NCBI GenBank assembly: GCA_040768925.1
Contig: JAXGLZ010000002.1
Span: 186,001 to 250,000 of the forward strand
Direction of reading: 5' to 3'
Length of the DNA stretch: 64,000 nt
DNA from: CALNBC01 sp040768925
GTDB taxonomy: Bacteria; Bacillota; Clostridia; Christensenellales; CALWSW01
Positions 23,524 to 31,026 of the stretch are shown in pieces (the stretch's first letter is position 1; the number at the start of each line of letters is the position of its first letter). The notes under the pieces were generated by a model. The model saw only the letters and a program-made list of their open reading frames with translations, searched no databases and was not told the DNA's origin. Made by a program: the position numbers and the translations under genes.

Positions 23524-25974
23524 TTAGCTGTTTTGCGTCCTGTCGTCCGCGATGTACGCGTCGATCACAACGTCGTCCAGCATGGCCATCACCAGGGGCA
23601 GCCCCCGGGACTGGCGCTTTTCCACCAGCACTTCCTCGGAGGCAAAAACCGTCCTTCCGCTTCTTAATTGCTCGATGGCGAAGGTGGCGGGCCCGTCAAG
23701 CCAGATCGCCGCCGCGAGCTTCGTTCCGTTTGCCCCGCTCTTTCGAAGCTCGAAGGTGCGCTGGCCCTTGCCGTTCCTGTTCTGGCGCTCGTAATCCAGC
23801 ACAAGGCTGCGCTTCGCGTAGCCGAGATCGCTGATCAGGAGCATCTGCCCGTCGTCTTTGATCTGCCCGGCAAAAAGCACCGAATCGCCAACCTCCAGCA
23901 CGATGGCCTTCACCCCGGCCGCCGTCCTTCCCATCTTGGGAATCGAATCGGCGGGGAAGCGGATGCTCATGCCCAGCGTCGTGATCATCAGCACCGTCGG
24001 CTCGCCGTTGTCCATCGCCACGGAGACGACTTCATCCCCGTCCTTCAGGCCGATGGCGGCGTATTTTTTGTTCCTGGTATCAAAATCGGCCAGGGAGGCG
24101 CGCTTTGCCAGTCCCTTTTTCGTGAAGAACAGCAGGCTCTTATCTTCCGGATAGGAATCGAAGAAAAATGCGGCGACGATGCGCTCGCCGTCCTTCCAGC
24201 CGGCAAAAAGCGCCGCGGGCAGGGAGCCGAGCTGCTTGCCCTTGGGCTCGGGAATTTCTTCCGCGTCGATCGAATACATGGAACCGAGGTTGGTGAAAAA
24301 CCGGATTCTCCGGTCCGTCCTCGTGTCCAGGGCGAAAAGCACCCGGCCTTCCTCCTGGCCGCCCCTTTGTGCGAAGAGCTTTGAGCCTGTGCGCTTGATC
24401 CCCGCGGCGGTGGCGTATACCGTCACTTCGGAAACGACCTTCAGCTCGCTTTCGTCCACGGTGATTTCCGGATTGCCGTTGACCAGGGCGGTCCTTCTCG
24501 GCACGGCGTATTTCTTCTTGATTTCAAGAAGCTCGCGCCGGATGACCGCAAGAAGCTTTTTGGGGTCTTCCAAAATGCCCCGCAGCTCCGCGATCAGCTT
24601 GATCACTTCTTCGTATTCCGCTCGAAGCTCGATGATCTGCAGGCTGGTCAGCCGGCCGAGGCGCATGTCCAGAATCGCCTGGGCCTGGATCTGGGTGAGG
24701 GAAAAGCGCTTCATCAGCCCGTCCCTCGCTTCCGCCGGAGTGGCGCTGGCGCGGATCAGGCGGATCACTTCGTCCACATTGTCCACCGCGACGATCAGCC
24801 CCTCTAAAATGTGGGCGCGGCGCTGGGCGGCTTCCAGGTCGTGGCGGGTCCTTCTCGTCACGACGTCCTTCTGGTGGTCGATGTAGTGCGAAAGCGCTTC
24901 CTTCAGGCCCATCAGCTTGGGCTTGCCGTTCGCGATGGCCACCAGGTTCACGCCGAAGCTGATCTGAAGATCCGAATATTTATACAGATAATTGAGGATT
25001 TTCTCGGGGTCCGCGTCCTTCTTGACCTCGATGACCACCCGGGTGCCCAGGCGGTCGGATTCTTCCCGAATGTCCGCGATCCCGGCGAACAGGGTCTTCT
25101 TTGATTCCGAAAGCCTGAGGATCTTCTCCTGGGCGGCGGCCTTGTTCACCTGGAAGGGAAGCTCCGTCACCACGATGAGGTTCTTGCCGTTTTTTTGCGG
25201 TTCGATGTGGGTTTTTGCCCGGATCACCAAACGGCCCCGGCCGGTTTCATAGGCCGCGGCGATCTCTCCGGTGTTGAGCAGCAAACCGCCCGTGGGGAAA
25301 TCCGGCGCCGGCAGGTATTCCATCAGCTCTTTGACCGTGATCTGCGGCTTTTGGAGCATGGCTACGGTGGCGTCGATCGCTTCGCCGAGGTTGTGGGGCG
25401 GGATGTTGGTCGCAAGGCCCACGGCAATCCCCGTCGCGCCATTTACCAGCAGGTTCGGGAACCGGCCGGGCAGCACGTCCGGCTCTTTCAGTGTGTCGTC
25501 AAAATTCAGGCTGTATTCCACCGTGTCCTTGTCGATATCCCGCAAAAGCTCCAGGGCAAGGGGGGTCATGCGGGCTTCGGTATAGCGCATCGCCGCCGCC
25601 GGGTCGCCGTCCACCGAGCCGAAGTTGCCATGGCCGTCCACCAGCGGGGCGCTCATGTTGAATCCCTGGGCCATACGCACCATCGCGTCGTAGACGCTGG
25701 TGTCCCCGTGGGGGTGGAATTTGCCCAGGCAGTCGCCGACGATGCGGGCGGATTTCCTGTGGGGTTTGTCCGGCGTTAAGGAAAGCTCCATCATCGTATA
25801 GAGGATCCTGCGCTGGACCGGCTTTAGGCCGTCCTCCACCCTGGGGATCGCCCGGTCGAGGATCACGTATTCGGCGTAGGGCAGCATGGAGTTGTGCATC
25901 ACGTCTTCCATGCTGACGGGAAGAAGCCGTTCGGCCTGGACCTCTGCGCCGGTATTGTCTTTCTTTCTGGCCAT
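23524..25974 (-). CDS. parC: DNA topoisomerase IV subunit A
   Basis: An 816-aa type IIA topoisomerase breakage-rejoining subunit; decatenates chromosomes with ParE. The catalytic tyrosine is in AAMRYTEARM (near 130), the winged-helix region is GLKPVQRRILYTM, and the quinolone-region segment is GKFHPHGDTSVYDAMV. A C-terminal beta-pinwheel follows. A strict GyrA box (QRRGGKG) is missing (FAQRGGQEEG instead), which together with the parE-parC pairing favours ParC over GyrA. The ATG directly abuts the parE stop and uses AGGAGG inside the parE 3' end. Confidence 0.9.
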   Translation of the reverse strand: MARKKDNTGAEVQAERLLPVSMEDVMHNSMLPYAEYVILDRAIPRVEDGLKPVQRRILYTMMELSLTPDKPHRKSARIVGDCLGKFHPHGDTSVYDAMVRMAQGFNMSAPLVDGHGNFGSVDGDPAAAMRYTEARMTPLALELLRDIDKDTVEYSLNFDDTLKEPDVLPGRFPNLLVNGATGIAVGLATNIPPHNLGEAIDATVAMLQKPQITVKELMEYLPAPDFPTGGLLLNTGEIAAAYETGRGRLVIRAKTHIEPQKNGKNLIVVTELPFQVNKAAAQEKILRLSESKKTLFAGIADIREESDRLGTRVVIEVKKDADPEKILNYLYKYSDLQISFGVNLVAIANGKPKLMGLKEALSHYIDHQKDVVTRRTRHDLEAAQRRAHILEGLIVAVDNVDEVIRLIRASATPAEARDGLMKRFSLTQIQAQAILDMRLGRLTSLQIIELRAEYEEVIKLIAELRGILEDPKKLLAVIRRELLEIKKKYAVPRRTALVNGNPEITVDESELKVVSEVTVYATAAGIKRTGSKLFAQRGGQEEGRVLFALDTRTDRRIRFFTNLGSMYSIDAEEIPEPKGKQLGSLPAALFAGWKDGERIVAAFFFDSYPEDKSLLFFTKKGLAKRASLADFDTRNKKYAAIGLKDGDEVVSVAMDNGEPTVLMITTLGMSIRFPADSIPKMGRTAAGVKAIVLEVGDSVLFAGQIKDDGQMLLISDLGYAKRSLVLDYERQNRNGKGQRTFELRKSGANGTKLAAAIWLDGPATFAIEQLRSGRTVFASEEVLVEKRQSRGLPLVMAMLDDVVIDAYIADDRTQNS

Positions 25975-27921
25975 TTAGCCCTCCTGCGGTCGGAACTTGT
26001 CCACCCTGTTGAAATTGGCGTGTTTGCTTATGTACGCCTTTCTGGGCTCTGTTTTGTCGCCCATCAGGATGGAGACGATCCGGTCCGCCTCCGCCGCGTC
26101 TTCGATCGAAACCTGCATGAGCGCGCGCTTCGCCGGCTCCATCGTCGTTTCCCAAAGCTGCTCGGGGTTCATTTCGCCCAGCCCCTTGTAGCGCTGAAGC
26201 GCGTAACCCCTGCCGGCCTTTTCGATTGCCTGGGCCAGTTCCTGATCGTCGTAAGCGTACACGATTTTTTTGCCGGTCTGCACCTTGTAAAGCGGGGGCA
26301 TGCCGATGTATACGTGCCCGTCCGTGATCAGTTCCCGCATGTACCGGAAGAAGAAGGTCATCAGAATCGCGCGGATGTGGGCGCCGTCCTGATCCGCGTC
26401 CGAGAGGATGATCACCTTGTCGTACTTTAGGTCGGCGATGCGGAAATCCTTGCCCACGCCGGTGCCCAAAGCGGTGATGATGGAGCGAAACTCCTGGTTT
26501 TTCAGCACTTCCTCCAGATTGGTCTTTTCCGCGTTCAGCGGCTTGCCGCGCAAGGGGAGGATCGCCTGGAAGGTGCGGTCCCGGCCTTGTTTCGCGCTGC
26601 CGCCGGCGGATTCGCCCTCCACGATGAAAAGCTCGTTTTTCGTTCTGTCCCTTCCCGTGCAGGAGCTTAATTTGCCCACCAGCGGCGCGTTTTCCAGCTT
26701 GCTGCGTTCCCGCTCGACGGCTTTTGCCTTCCTTGCCGCTTCGCGCATGCGGGCGGCTTTTTGCGCCTTTTCCACGATCTTTGCGCAAAGCTCGGCGTTG
26801 CGCAGATCCTGGGTAAAATGCGTCAGCCCTTCGACGATCACCGCTTCCACGGCGCTTTCCGCCTCGGTATTGCCGAGTTTGGTCTTGGTCTGGCCCTCGA
26901 ACTGGACGTCCTTCATCCGGACGGACAGCACGGCGGCCATGCCTTCGCGAAAATCCTCTCCGGGGTGGTTCCTGTCTTTTTCCTTGAGCACGCCCACGCG
27001 GCGGCAATAGTCGTTCATCACCTTTGTCACCGCAGAACGGAAGCCCTTTTCGTGGGTCCCGCCCTCGTTGGTGGGGATGTTGTTTACATAGGAAAACACG
27101 GATTCGTTTTCCGAGTCGTTGTGCTGGATCGCCGCCTGAACGAAGATCCCGTTTGAATTCCCCTCGACCAGGATCGGCGGGTCATACAGGCAGTCGTTGC
27201 CCTCGTTTAAAAAACGGACGAAATCGCTGATGCCGCCGTCCGCTCTGAATTCCTGTTTTTCGAACTCCTTTTGCCGCTCGTCCGAAAGGGTCAGGGTCAG
27301 TCCCTTGTTCAAATAGGCGAGCTCTCGCATCCTTCGGGCGATCTTTTCGGTGTTCCAGTTCAGGGTTTCAAAAACGCGCTTGTCCGGCAAAAAGGTGATT
27401 GCGCTGCCCTTTTTCCTGGTGCGGCCGATCTCAGAAAGCGGACCCTTAGGCCTGCCGGACGCGATCTTACCGCCTTGGGGCACGCTTTCGAATTCCTGGC
27501 GGTAAACCCGGCCGTTTTGATAGACCTCGCACCAGAGCCATTCGGAAAGGGCGTTCACCACCGACGCGCCGACGCCGTGCAGCCCGCCGGAAAAGCCGTA
27601 GTTCGAATCGCCGAATTTGCCGCCGGCGTGCAGCTGGGTGAACACGACCTCCACCCCGGAAACCCCGAGCTTTTCGTGGATCCCCACGGGGATGCCCCGG
27701 CCGTTATCCGCCACGGTGACCGAATGATCCTTGCGGATGGTGATCTCGATGAGGTCCGCAAAGCCGTTGGCAGCTTCGTCTATGGAATTATCCACGATTT
27801 CCCACAGCAGATGATGAAGCCCGGAAGCGCCGGTTGAGCCGATATACATGCCCGGCCGCATGCGCACGGCTTCCAGCCCTTCCAGCACTTTGATGTCGCT
27901 GGCGGTATAGGTTTCTTTCAT
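25975..27921 (-). CDS. parE: DNA topoisomerase IV subunit B
   Basis: A 648-aa ATPase subunit. GHKL fold: EIVDNSIDEAANG, VADNGRGIPVG and GGLHGVGASVVNAL; transducer domain; TOPRIM with EGESAGGSA near 430 and later LSDADQDGAHI; C-terminal YKGLGEMNPEQLWETTM. Start at 27921 follows GGGGG. gyrB is normally near dnaA/recF, so this tandem pair is read as topoisomerase IV. Upstream is the structured element at 27949-28223, so its promoter either lies inside that element or in the short AT-rich stretch at 27935-27950. Confidence 0.92.
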   Translation of the reverse strand: MKETYTASDIKVLEGLEAVRMRPGMYIGSTGASGLHHLLWEIVDNSIDEAANGFADLIEITIRKDHSVTVADNGRGIPVGIHEKLGVSGVEVVFTQLHAGGKFGDSNYGFSGGLHGVGASVVNALSEWLWCEVYQNGRVYRQEFESVPQGGKIASGRPKGPLSEIGRTRKKGSAITFLPDKRVFETLNWNTEKIARRMRELAYLNKGLTLTLSDERQKEFEKQEFRADGGISDFVRFLNEGNDCLYDPPILVEGNSNGIFVQAAIQHNDSENESVFSYVNNIPTNEGGTHEKGFRSAVTKVMNDYCRRVGVLKEKDRNHPGEDFREGMAAVLSVRMKDVQFEGQTKTKLGNTEAESAVEAVIVEGLTHFTQDLRNAELCAKIVEKAQKAARMREAARKAKAVERERSKLENAPLVGKLSSCTGRDRTKNELFIVEGESAGGSAKQGRDRTFQAILPLRGKPLNAEKTNLEEVLKNQEFRSIITALGTGVGKDFRIADLKYDKVIILSDADQDGAHIRAILMTFFFRYMRELITDGHVYIGMPPLYKVQTGKKIVYAYDDQELAQAIEKAGRGYALQRYKGLGEMNPEQLWETTMEPAKRALMQVSIEDAAEADRIVSILMGDKTEPRKAYISKHANFNRVDKFRPQEG

Positions 27922-27948
27922 GTTCGCCCCCAGGGATTGGTATTTTTT

Positions 27949-28223
27949 AAGGCAAAGGGAGTTGAGCCCCTGCGGTTTTAAGGGCCGGAAAACACGCCAT
28001 CACTATGTTATCGGCGCTTGCCGAAGCACCACTGCGCCCGCGCGCCGCTGCCTTGCGCCGCCATGTTTTCCGGCCCTGGAAACGCTGCGACCGCCAAGCC
28101 GCCAGTTTGGACGCAACCCATGGAAGAGGAAGGAGTCATAGCGGCGCTATGGCGACTGACGATGACAAAGAAATGCGCCAAAATGACGGCCTGGCGGCGC
28201 AGGGGTTCAACTCCCTTTGCCTT
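27949..28223. ncRNA. 275-nt structured element with 26-bp closing stem (candidate novel RNA or MITE)
   Basis: Closing stem: 27949-27974 pairs with 28198-28223 over 26 nt with a single G-U. Arm 1: GGGCCGGAAAACA (27982-27994) with TGTTTTCCGGCCC (28064-28076). Arm 2: GCCGCCAG (28098-28105) with CTGGCGGC (28191-28198), continued by TTTGGACGCA (28106-28115) with TGCGCCAAA (28174-28182). An apical hairpin CATAGC-GGC-GCTATG lies at 28137-28151. This is a three-way-junction layout. It is not 6S RNA, SRP RNA, tmRNA or RNase P by their conserved motifs. The strand is unknown. It fills the gap between parE and the next gene; nothing coding is seen in 27922-28302. Confidence 0.5.
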
Positions 28224-28302
28224 GCGCCTTATCGATGATACGCGAAAATCCCGCAAACTGTCAAGCCGCCCCCGGTCCGCGACGGATTCGGGCCTGTTTG
28301 GT

Positions 28303-28785
28303 TCAATAGCCCATTTCCTTCAGCAGCCGGGAAAGCGTTCTCAGCCTTTCGCCCATCAGCTCGCCGTCTTTGCTCATCGCCTGCTCAAAGAGGCGGATAT
28401 CCTCGTCGATATGGTCGTTGCCCGTGCAGACCGCGACGTTCATCGCATCCCCCTGTAGGCCGATCCGGTCGATCAGCGGATGTTCGGGGTCGTACCCTTT
28501 GGGGAACCTGTAGGCTTCCTCCGCAAAATAATGGCGTGCGCGGCAGATCAGAATGGCAAGGTCGATGATCCTGTGCATCGGAAGCTCTTCCGACTGGCGG
28601 GACCATTTTTCCCCGGTGTGGCGCCAAACCTTGGCGGAAACGTCCACCCTTCCCCGGTCGTTCCACTGGGCCAGGCCGAGGGAAAGGCCCACGGCATCCG
28701 TGTCGCAGGCTTTTCGGCCGTCCACCCTTGAATAATTATCCGCCACGATGACGGGTTTGTGCTTCAAGTTTGTCGGTATGTTCAT
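28303..28785 (-). CDS. Conserved hypothetical protein (possibly DUF6530 type)
   Basis: A 160-aa soluble protein that opens MNIPTNLKHKPVIVADNYSR, followed by a segment with WNDRGRVDVSAKVWRHTGEKWSRQ and LPMHRIIDLAILICRARHYF. I tentatively relate the N-terminal half to DUF6530; function unknown. The C-terminal half is charged and helical. No signal peptide or membrane segment. Start at 28785 has GGGAGG; promoter TTGCGA-16-TATAGT at 28816-28843. It is monocistronic between two structured intergenic regions. Confidence 0.65.
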   Translation of the reverse strand: MNIPTNLKHKPVIVADNYSRVDGRKACDTDAVGLSLGLAQWNDRGRVDVSAKVWRHTGEKWSRQSEELPMHRIIDLAILICRARHYFAEEAYRFPKGYDPEHPLIDRIGLQGDAMNVAVCTGNDHIDEDIRLFEQAMSKDGELMGERLRTLSRLLKEMGY

Positions 28786-28815
28786 GACCGCCTCCCGGTT
28801 TTATCTTATTTATTT

Positions 28816-28843
28816 ACTATACTACTTATTTACTAAATCGCAA
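28816..28843 (-). promoter_or_regulatory. Probable promoter of the hypothetical gene at 28303
   Basis: TTGCGA (28838-28843), 16 nt, TATAGT (28816-28821), within an AT-rich patch. Confidence 0.5.
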
Positions 28844-28847
28844 GCCA

Positions 28848-28891
28848 CAAAATTGCGGAGCCTTTCCCTTTTTCGGAATCGGCTCCGCAAT
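28848..28891 (-). terminator. Intrinsic terminator of the acyl-CoA synthetase gene
   Basis: ATTGCGGAGCC (28852-28862) pairs perfectly with GGCTCCGCAAT (28881-28891); TTTT follows on the minus strand. Confidence 0.8.
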
Positions 28892-28958
28892 CGAATGGTA
28901 AACGCGGGTGTTGCGGTCATCCGCCGATCATCCGGCGGCGAAAGGCAGCCTTCTTCCC

Positions 28959-30668
28959 TCAGGCGGTTTCAATTCCCGCGGCCTTGTGCAGGTCGAGCAG
29001 TTCCACGCCGATTTCCCGCAGCTTGTATTTCTGGATTTTTCCGCTGGCGGTAACCGGGAATTCCTCCAAAAAGCGAACGTACCGCGGCGCTTTGAACCGG
29101 GAAAGCCCCTCTTTGACGAAGCGGACCAGCTCCTCTTCCGCCGGGTGGGTTCCCTCGTTCAGGATGACGAAAGCCAGCACCTCTTCGCCGTACTTTTCGT
29201 CCGGCACGCCGACGACCTGAACGTCCTTCACCGCAGGATGGGTATACATGAATTCCTCGATCTCCCGGGGGTAAATGTTTTCCCCGCCGCGGATGATCAT
29301 GTCCTTCAGCCTGCCCGTCACCCGGTAATACCCGTCTTCGTCCACGGTGCAAAGGTCGCCGGTGTGCAGCCAGCCGTCCTCGTCGATCGCCATACGGGTG
29401 GCTTCGGGCATCTTGTAATACCCCTTCATGACCTGGTAGCCCCGGGTCAGAAATTCGCCGGGGGTGTTCGGCGGCACGCCTTCCCCGGTTTCGGGGTCGA
29501 CGATCTTGATCTCCATATTCGGCTGGATGGTTCCCACGGTGGAAACGCGCTTTTCCAGCGGGTCGTCTGTGCAGGTCATCGTGGTGACCGGCGAGGATTC
29601 CGTCATGCCGAAGCAGATCACGATCTCCGGCATATGCATATCCACATTGACGCGCTTCATGACCTCGATGGGGCAGGGCGACCCGCTCATGATCCCCGTC
29701 CTCAGGCTGGAAAAATCGAAGGTCTTGAAATCCGGGTGGTTCAGCATGGAAATATACATGGTGGGCACGCCGAGGAGGGACGTGCAGCGCTCCATCTGGA
29801 CCGCCTGCATGACCAGCAGCGGATGGAACCGTTCCACCAGCACCATGGCCGAGCCGTGGGTGACACAGGCGGTCACGCCCAGCACGCAGCCAAAACAGTG
29901 GAAAAGCGGAACGGGGATGCATTCGCGGTCGATTTCCGTCAGCCGCTTGCCGTCGCCGATGCTTTTGCCGTTGTTGACCACGCCGTGATGGGACAGCATG
30001 ACGCCCTTGGGGAAGCCCGTCGTGCCGGAGGTGTACTGCATGTTCACAACGTCGTGAATGTCCAGGCTGTCCTGGATGCTCTGCCTTTCGGCATCGTCCA
30101 CGTTTTCCGCAAGGGCGTAAAGATCGTCCCAGTTGTACATGCCCGGCTCGCGCTCGTTTTCCAAGTAGATCACGTTTTTCAGGAAGGGCAGCGCCCGGGA
30201 ATACAGCCTTCCCGGCTGGGAATGGGCCAGTTCCGGGCAGATTTCCCGCAGATGCTGGACGTAGTCGCTGTCCTTAAAACCCTGGATGAGGATCAGGGTC
30301 ATCGCGTCGCTCTGGCGGAGCAGGTATTCAAGCTCGAAGCGCTTGTAGTTGGTGTTTACGGTGACCATCACCGCGCCGATCTTCGCCGTCGCGAACATGG
30401 CCGTCACCCATTCGATCCTGTTTGTGGCCCAAATCGCCACATGGTCCCCCGGCCGGACGCCGATGGCCATCAGCCCACGGGCCACGCGGTCGCACTCTTC
30501 CCGAAACTGCGAATAGGTGAACCTGCGCCCTTTGTGCGGGTCCACCACGCAGTCGTTATTTGGGAAGCGGGCCGCCTGGGCGTCCAGCAGATCGCCAAAG
30601 GTTATCTCCAGCAGGGTGTCGTATTTTGCGTTGACGAGCTGCTCAATGTTGCGCTGAATACGGTCCAT
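28959..30668 (-). CDS. AMP-forming acyl-CoA synthetase
   Basis: A 569-aa ANL-superfamily ligase that activates a carboxylic acid with ATP and CoA. The adenylate signature YTSGTTGFPKGVMLSH lies near 190-205, CFGMTESSP near 330, the hinge TGDLCTVDEDGYYRVTGRLKDMI near 430, and the catalytic lysine in TASGKIQKYKLRE near 545. Overall pattern fits medium- or long-chain fatty acyl-CoA ligases; chain specificity cannot be read. No membrane segment. The ATG at 30668 has GGAGGATACCC upstream. Unexpectedly it is controlled by a T-box leader with a leucine specifier, so a leucine-derived acid is a possible substrate (inference). Monocistronic. Confidence 0.9.
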   Translation of the reverse strand: MDRIQRNIEQLVNAKYDTLLEITFGDLLDAQAARFPNNDCVVDPHKGRRFTYSQFREECDRVARGLMAIGVRPGDHVAIWATNRIEWVTAMFATAKIGAVMVTVNTNYKRFELEYLLRQSDAMTLILIQGFKDSDYVQHLREICPELAHSQPGRLYSRALPFLKNVIYLENEREPGMYNWDDLYALAENVDDAERQSIQDSLDIHDVVNMQYTSGTTGFPKGVMLSHHGVVNNGKSIGDGKRLTEIDRECIPVPLFHCFGCVLGVTACVTHGSAMVLVERFHPLLVMQAVQMERCTSLLGVPTMYISMLNHPDFKTFDFSSLRTGIMSGSPCPIEVMKRVNVDMHMPEIVICFGMTESSPVTTMTCTDDPLEKRVSTVGTIQPNMEIKIVDPETGEGVPPNTPGEFLTRGYQVMKGYYKMPEATRMAIDEDGWLHTGDLCTVDEDGYYRVTGRLKDMIIRGGENIYPREIEEFMYTHPAVKDVQVVGVPDEKYGEEVLAFVILNEGTHPAEEELVRFVKEGLSRFKAPRYVRFLEEFPVTASGKIQKYKLREIGVELLDLHKAAGIETA

Positions 30669-30704
30669 GGGTATCCTCCAATCATTTTATTGATGAATAA
30701 AAAT

Positions 30705-30738
30705 AAAAAACTTTCCGCCTCTTTTCAGAGACGGAAAG
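30705..30738 (-). terminator. T-box leader terminator
   Basis: CTTTCCG-CTCT pairs with AGAG-CGGAAAG (30711-30738) followed by TTTTTT on the minus strand; 36 nt before the acyl-CoA synthetase start. It competes with the T-box antiterminator. Confidence 0.88.
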
Positions 30739-30961
30739 CTGAATTCCCGCGGTACCACTCTGTTTGCCGGAAAAAATCCGGCCGCTTTGCAGGCACTACT
30801 ATGCCCTTCCCGGTAACGGCGGGATGCCGTCCAAGCCTACTCGCTGCTTTCGGTTGGCTGCTCGGGGGCGAGCAGAGCTTTATTCCGCGCTGCCTTTCAC
30901 CAAACCGGCAGCTCTCTGAAGCGGTGGATGCGGCCCTTATTCCCCGTCTTCGCATTCTATG
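30705..30961 (-). ncRNA. T-box riboswitch, specifier reads CUC (Leu)
   Basis: The leader RNA has the canonical T-box AGAGTGGTACCGCGGGAA (30745-30762), the Stem I apical AGAGAGCTGCCGG...GGTGAAAGGCAGC region, a GAGTAGG/CCGTTACCGGG Stem III area, and a terminator. In Stem I, AGGGC pairs with GCTCT and GGGG with CCCC, leaving a specifier loop GCTCG; the triplet before the conserved GCCCCCGAG is CTC (30872-30870), leucine. The T-box bulge UGGU would pair with ACCA, fitting a tRNA with discriminator A, as tRNA-Leu has. The specifier assignment is by hand alignment and less certain than the T-box itself. Confidence 0.9.
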
Positions 30962-30967
30962 TGCAAG

Positions 30968-30996
30968 ATTATACGGGACTGAACCCTTTCTGTCAA
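30968..30996 (-). promoter_or_regulatory. Perfect consensus promoter of the T-box leader
   Basis: TTGACA (30991-30996), 17 nt, TATAAT (30968-30973) on the minus strand. Confidence 0.9.
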
Positions 30997-31026
30997 CGAA
31001 TTTTTTATGAATATTTATACTGTTTC

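Noticed and set aside
23524..27921. gyrB-gyrA instead of parE-parC
   Set aside because: The A subunit lacks a strict GyrA box and the pair stands alone away from dnaA/recF genes. Some doubt remains until the other pair is seen.
27949..28223. 6S RNA, SRP RNA, tmRNA or RNase P RNA as identity of the structured element
   Set aside because: The conserved SRP, tmRNA and RNase P sequence blocks are absent, and the two-arm junction does not match the single-bubble shape of 6S RNA.
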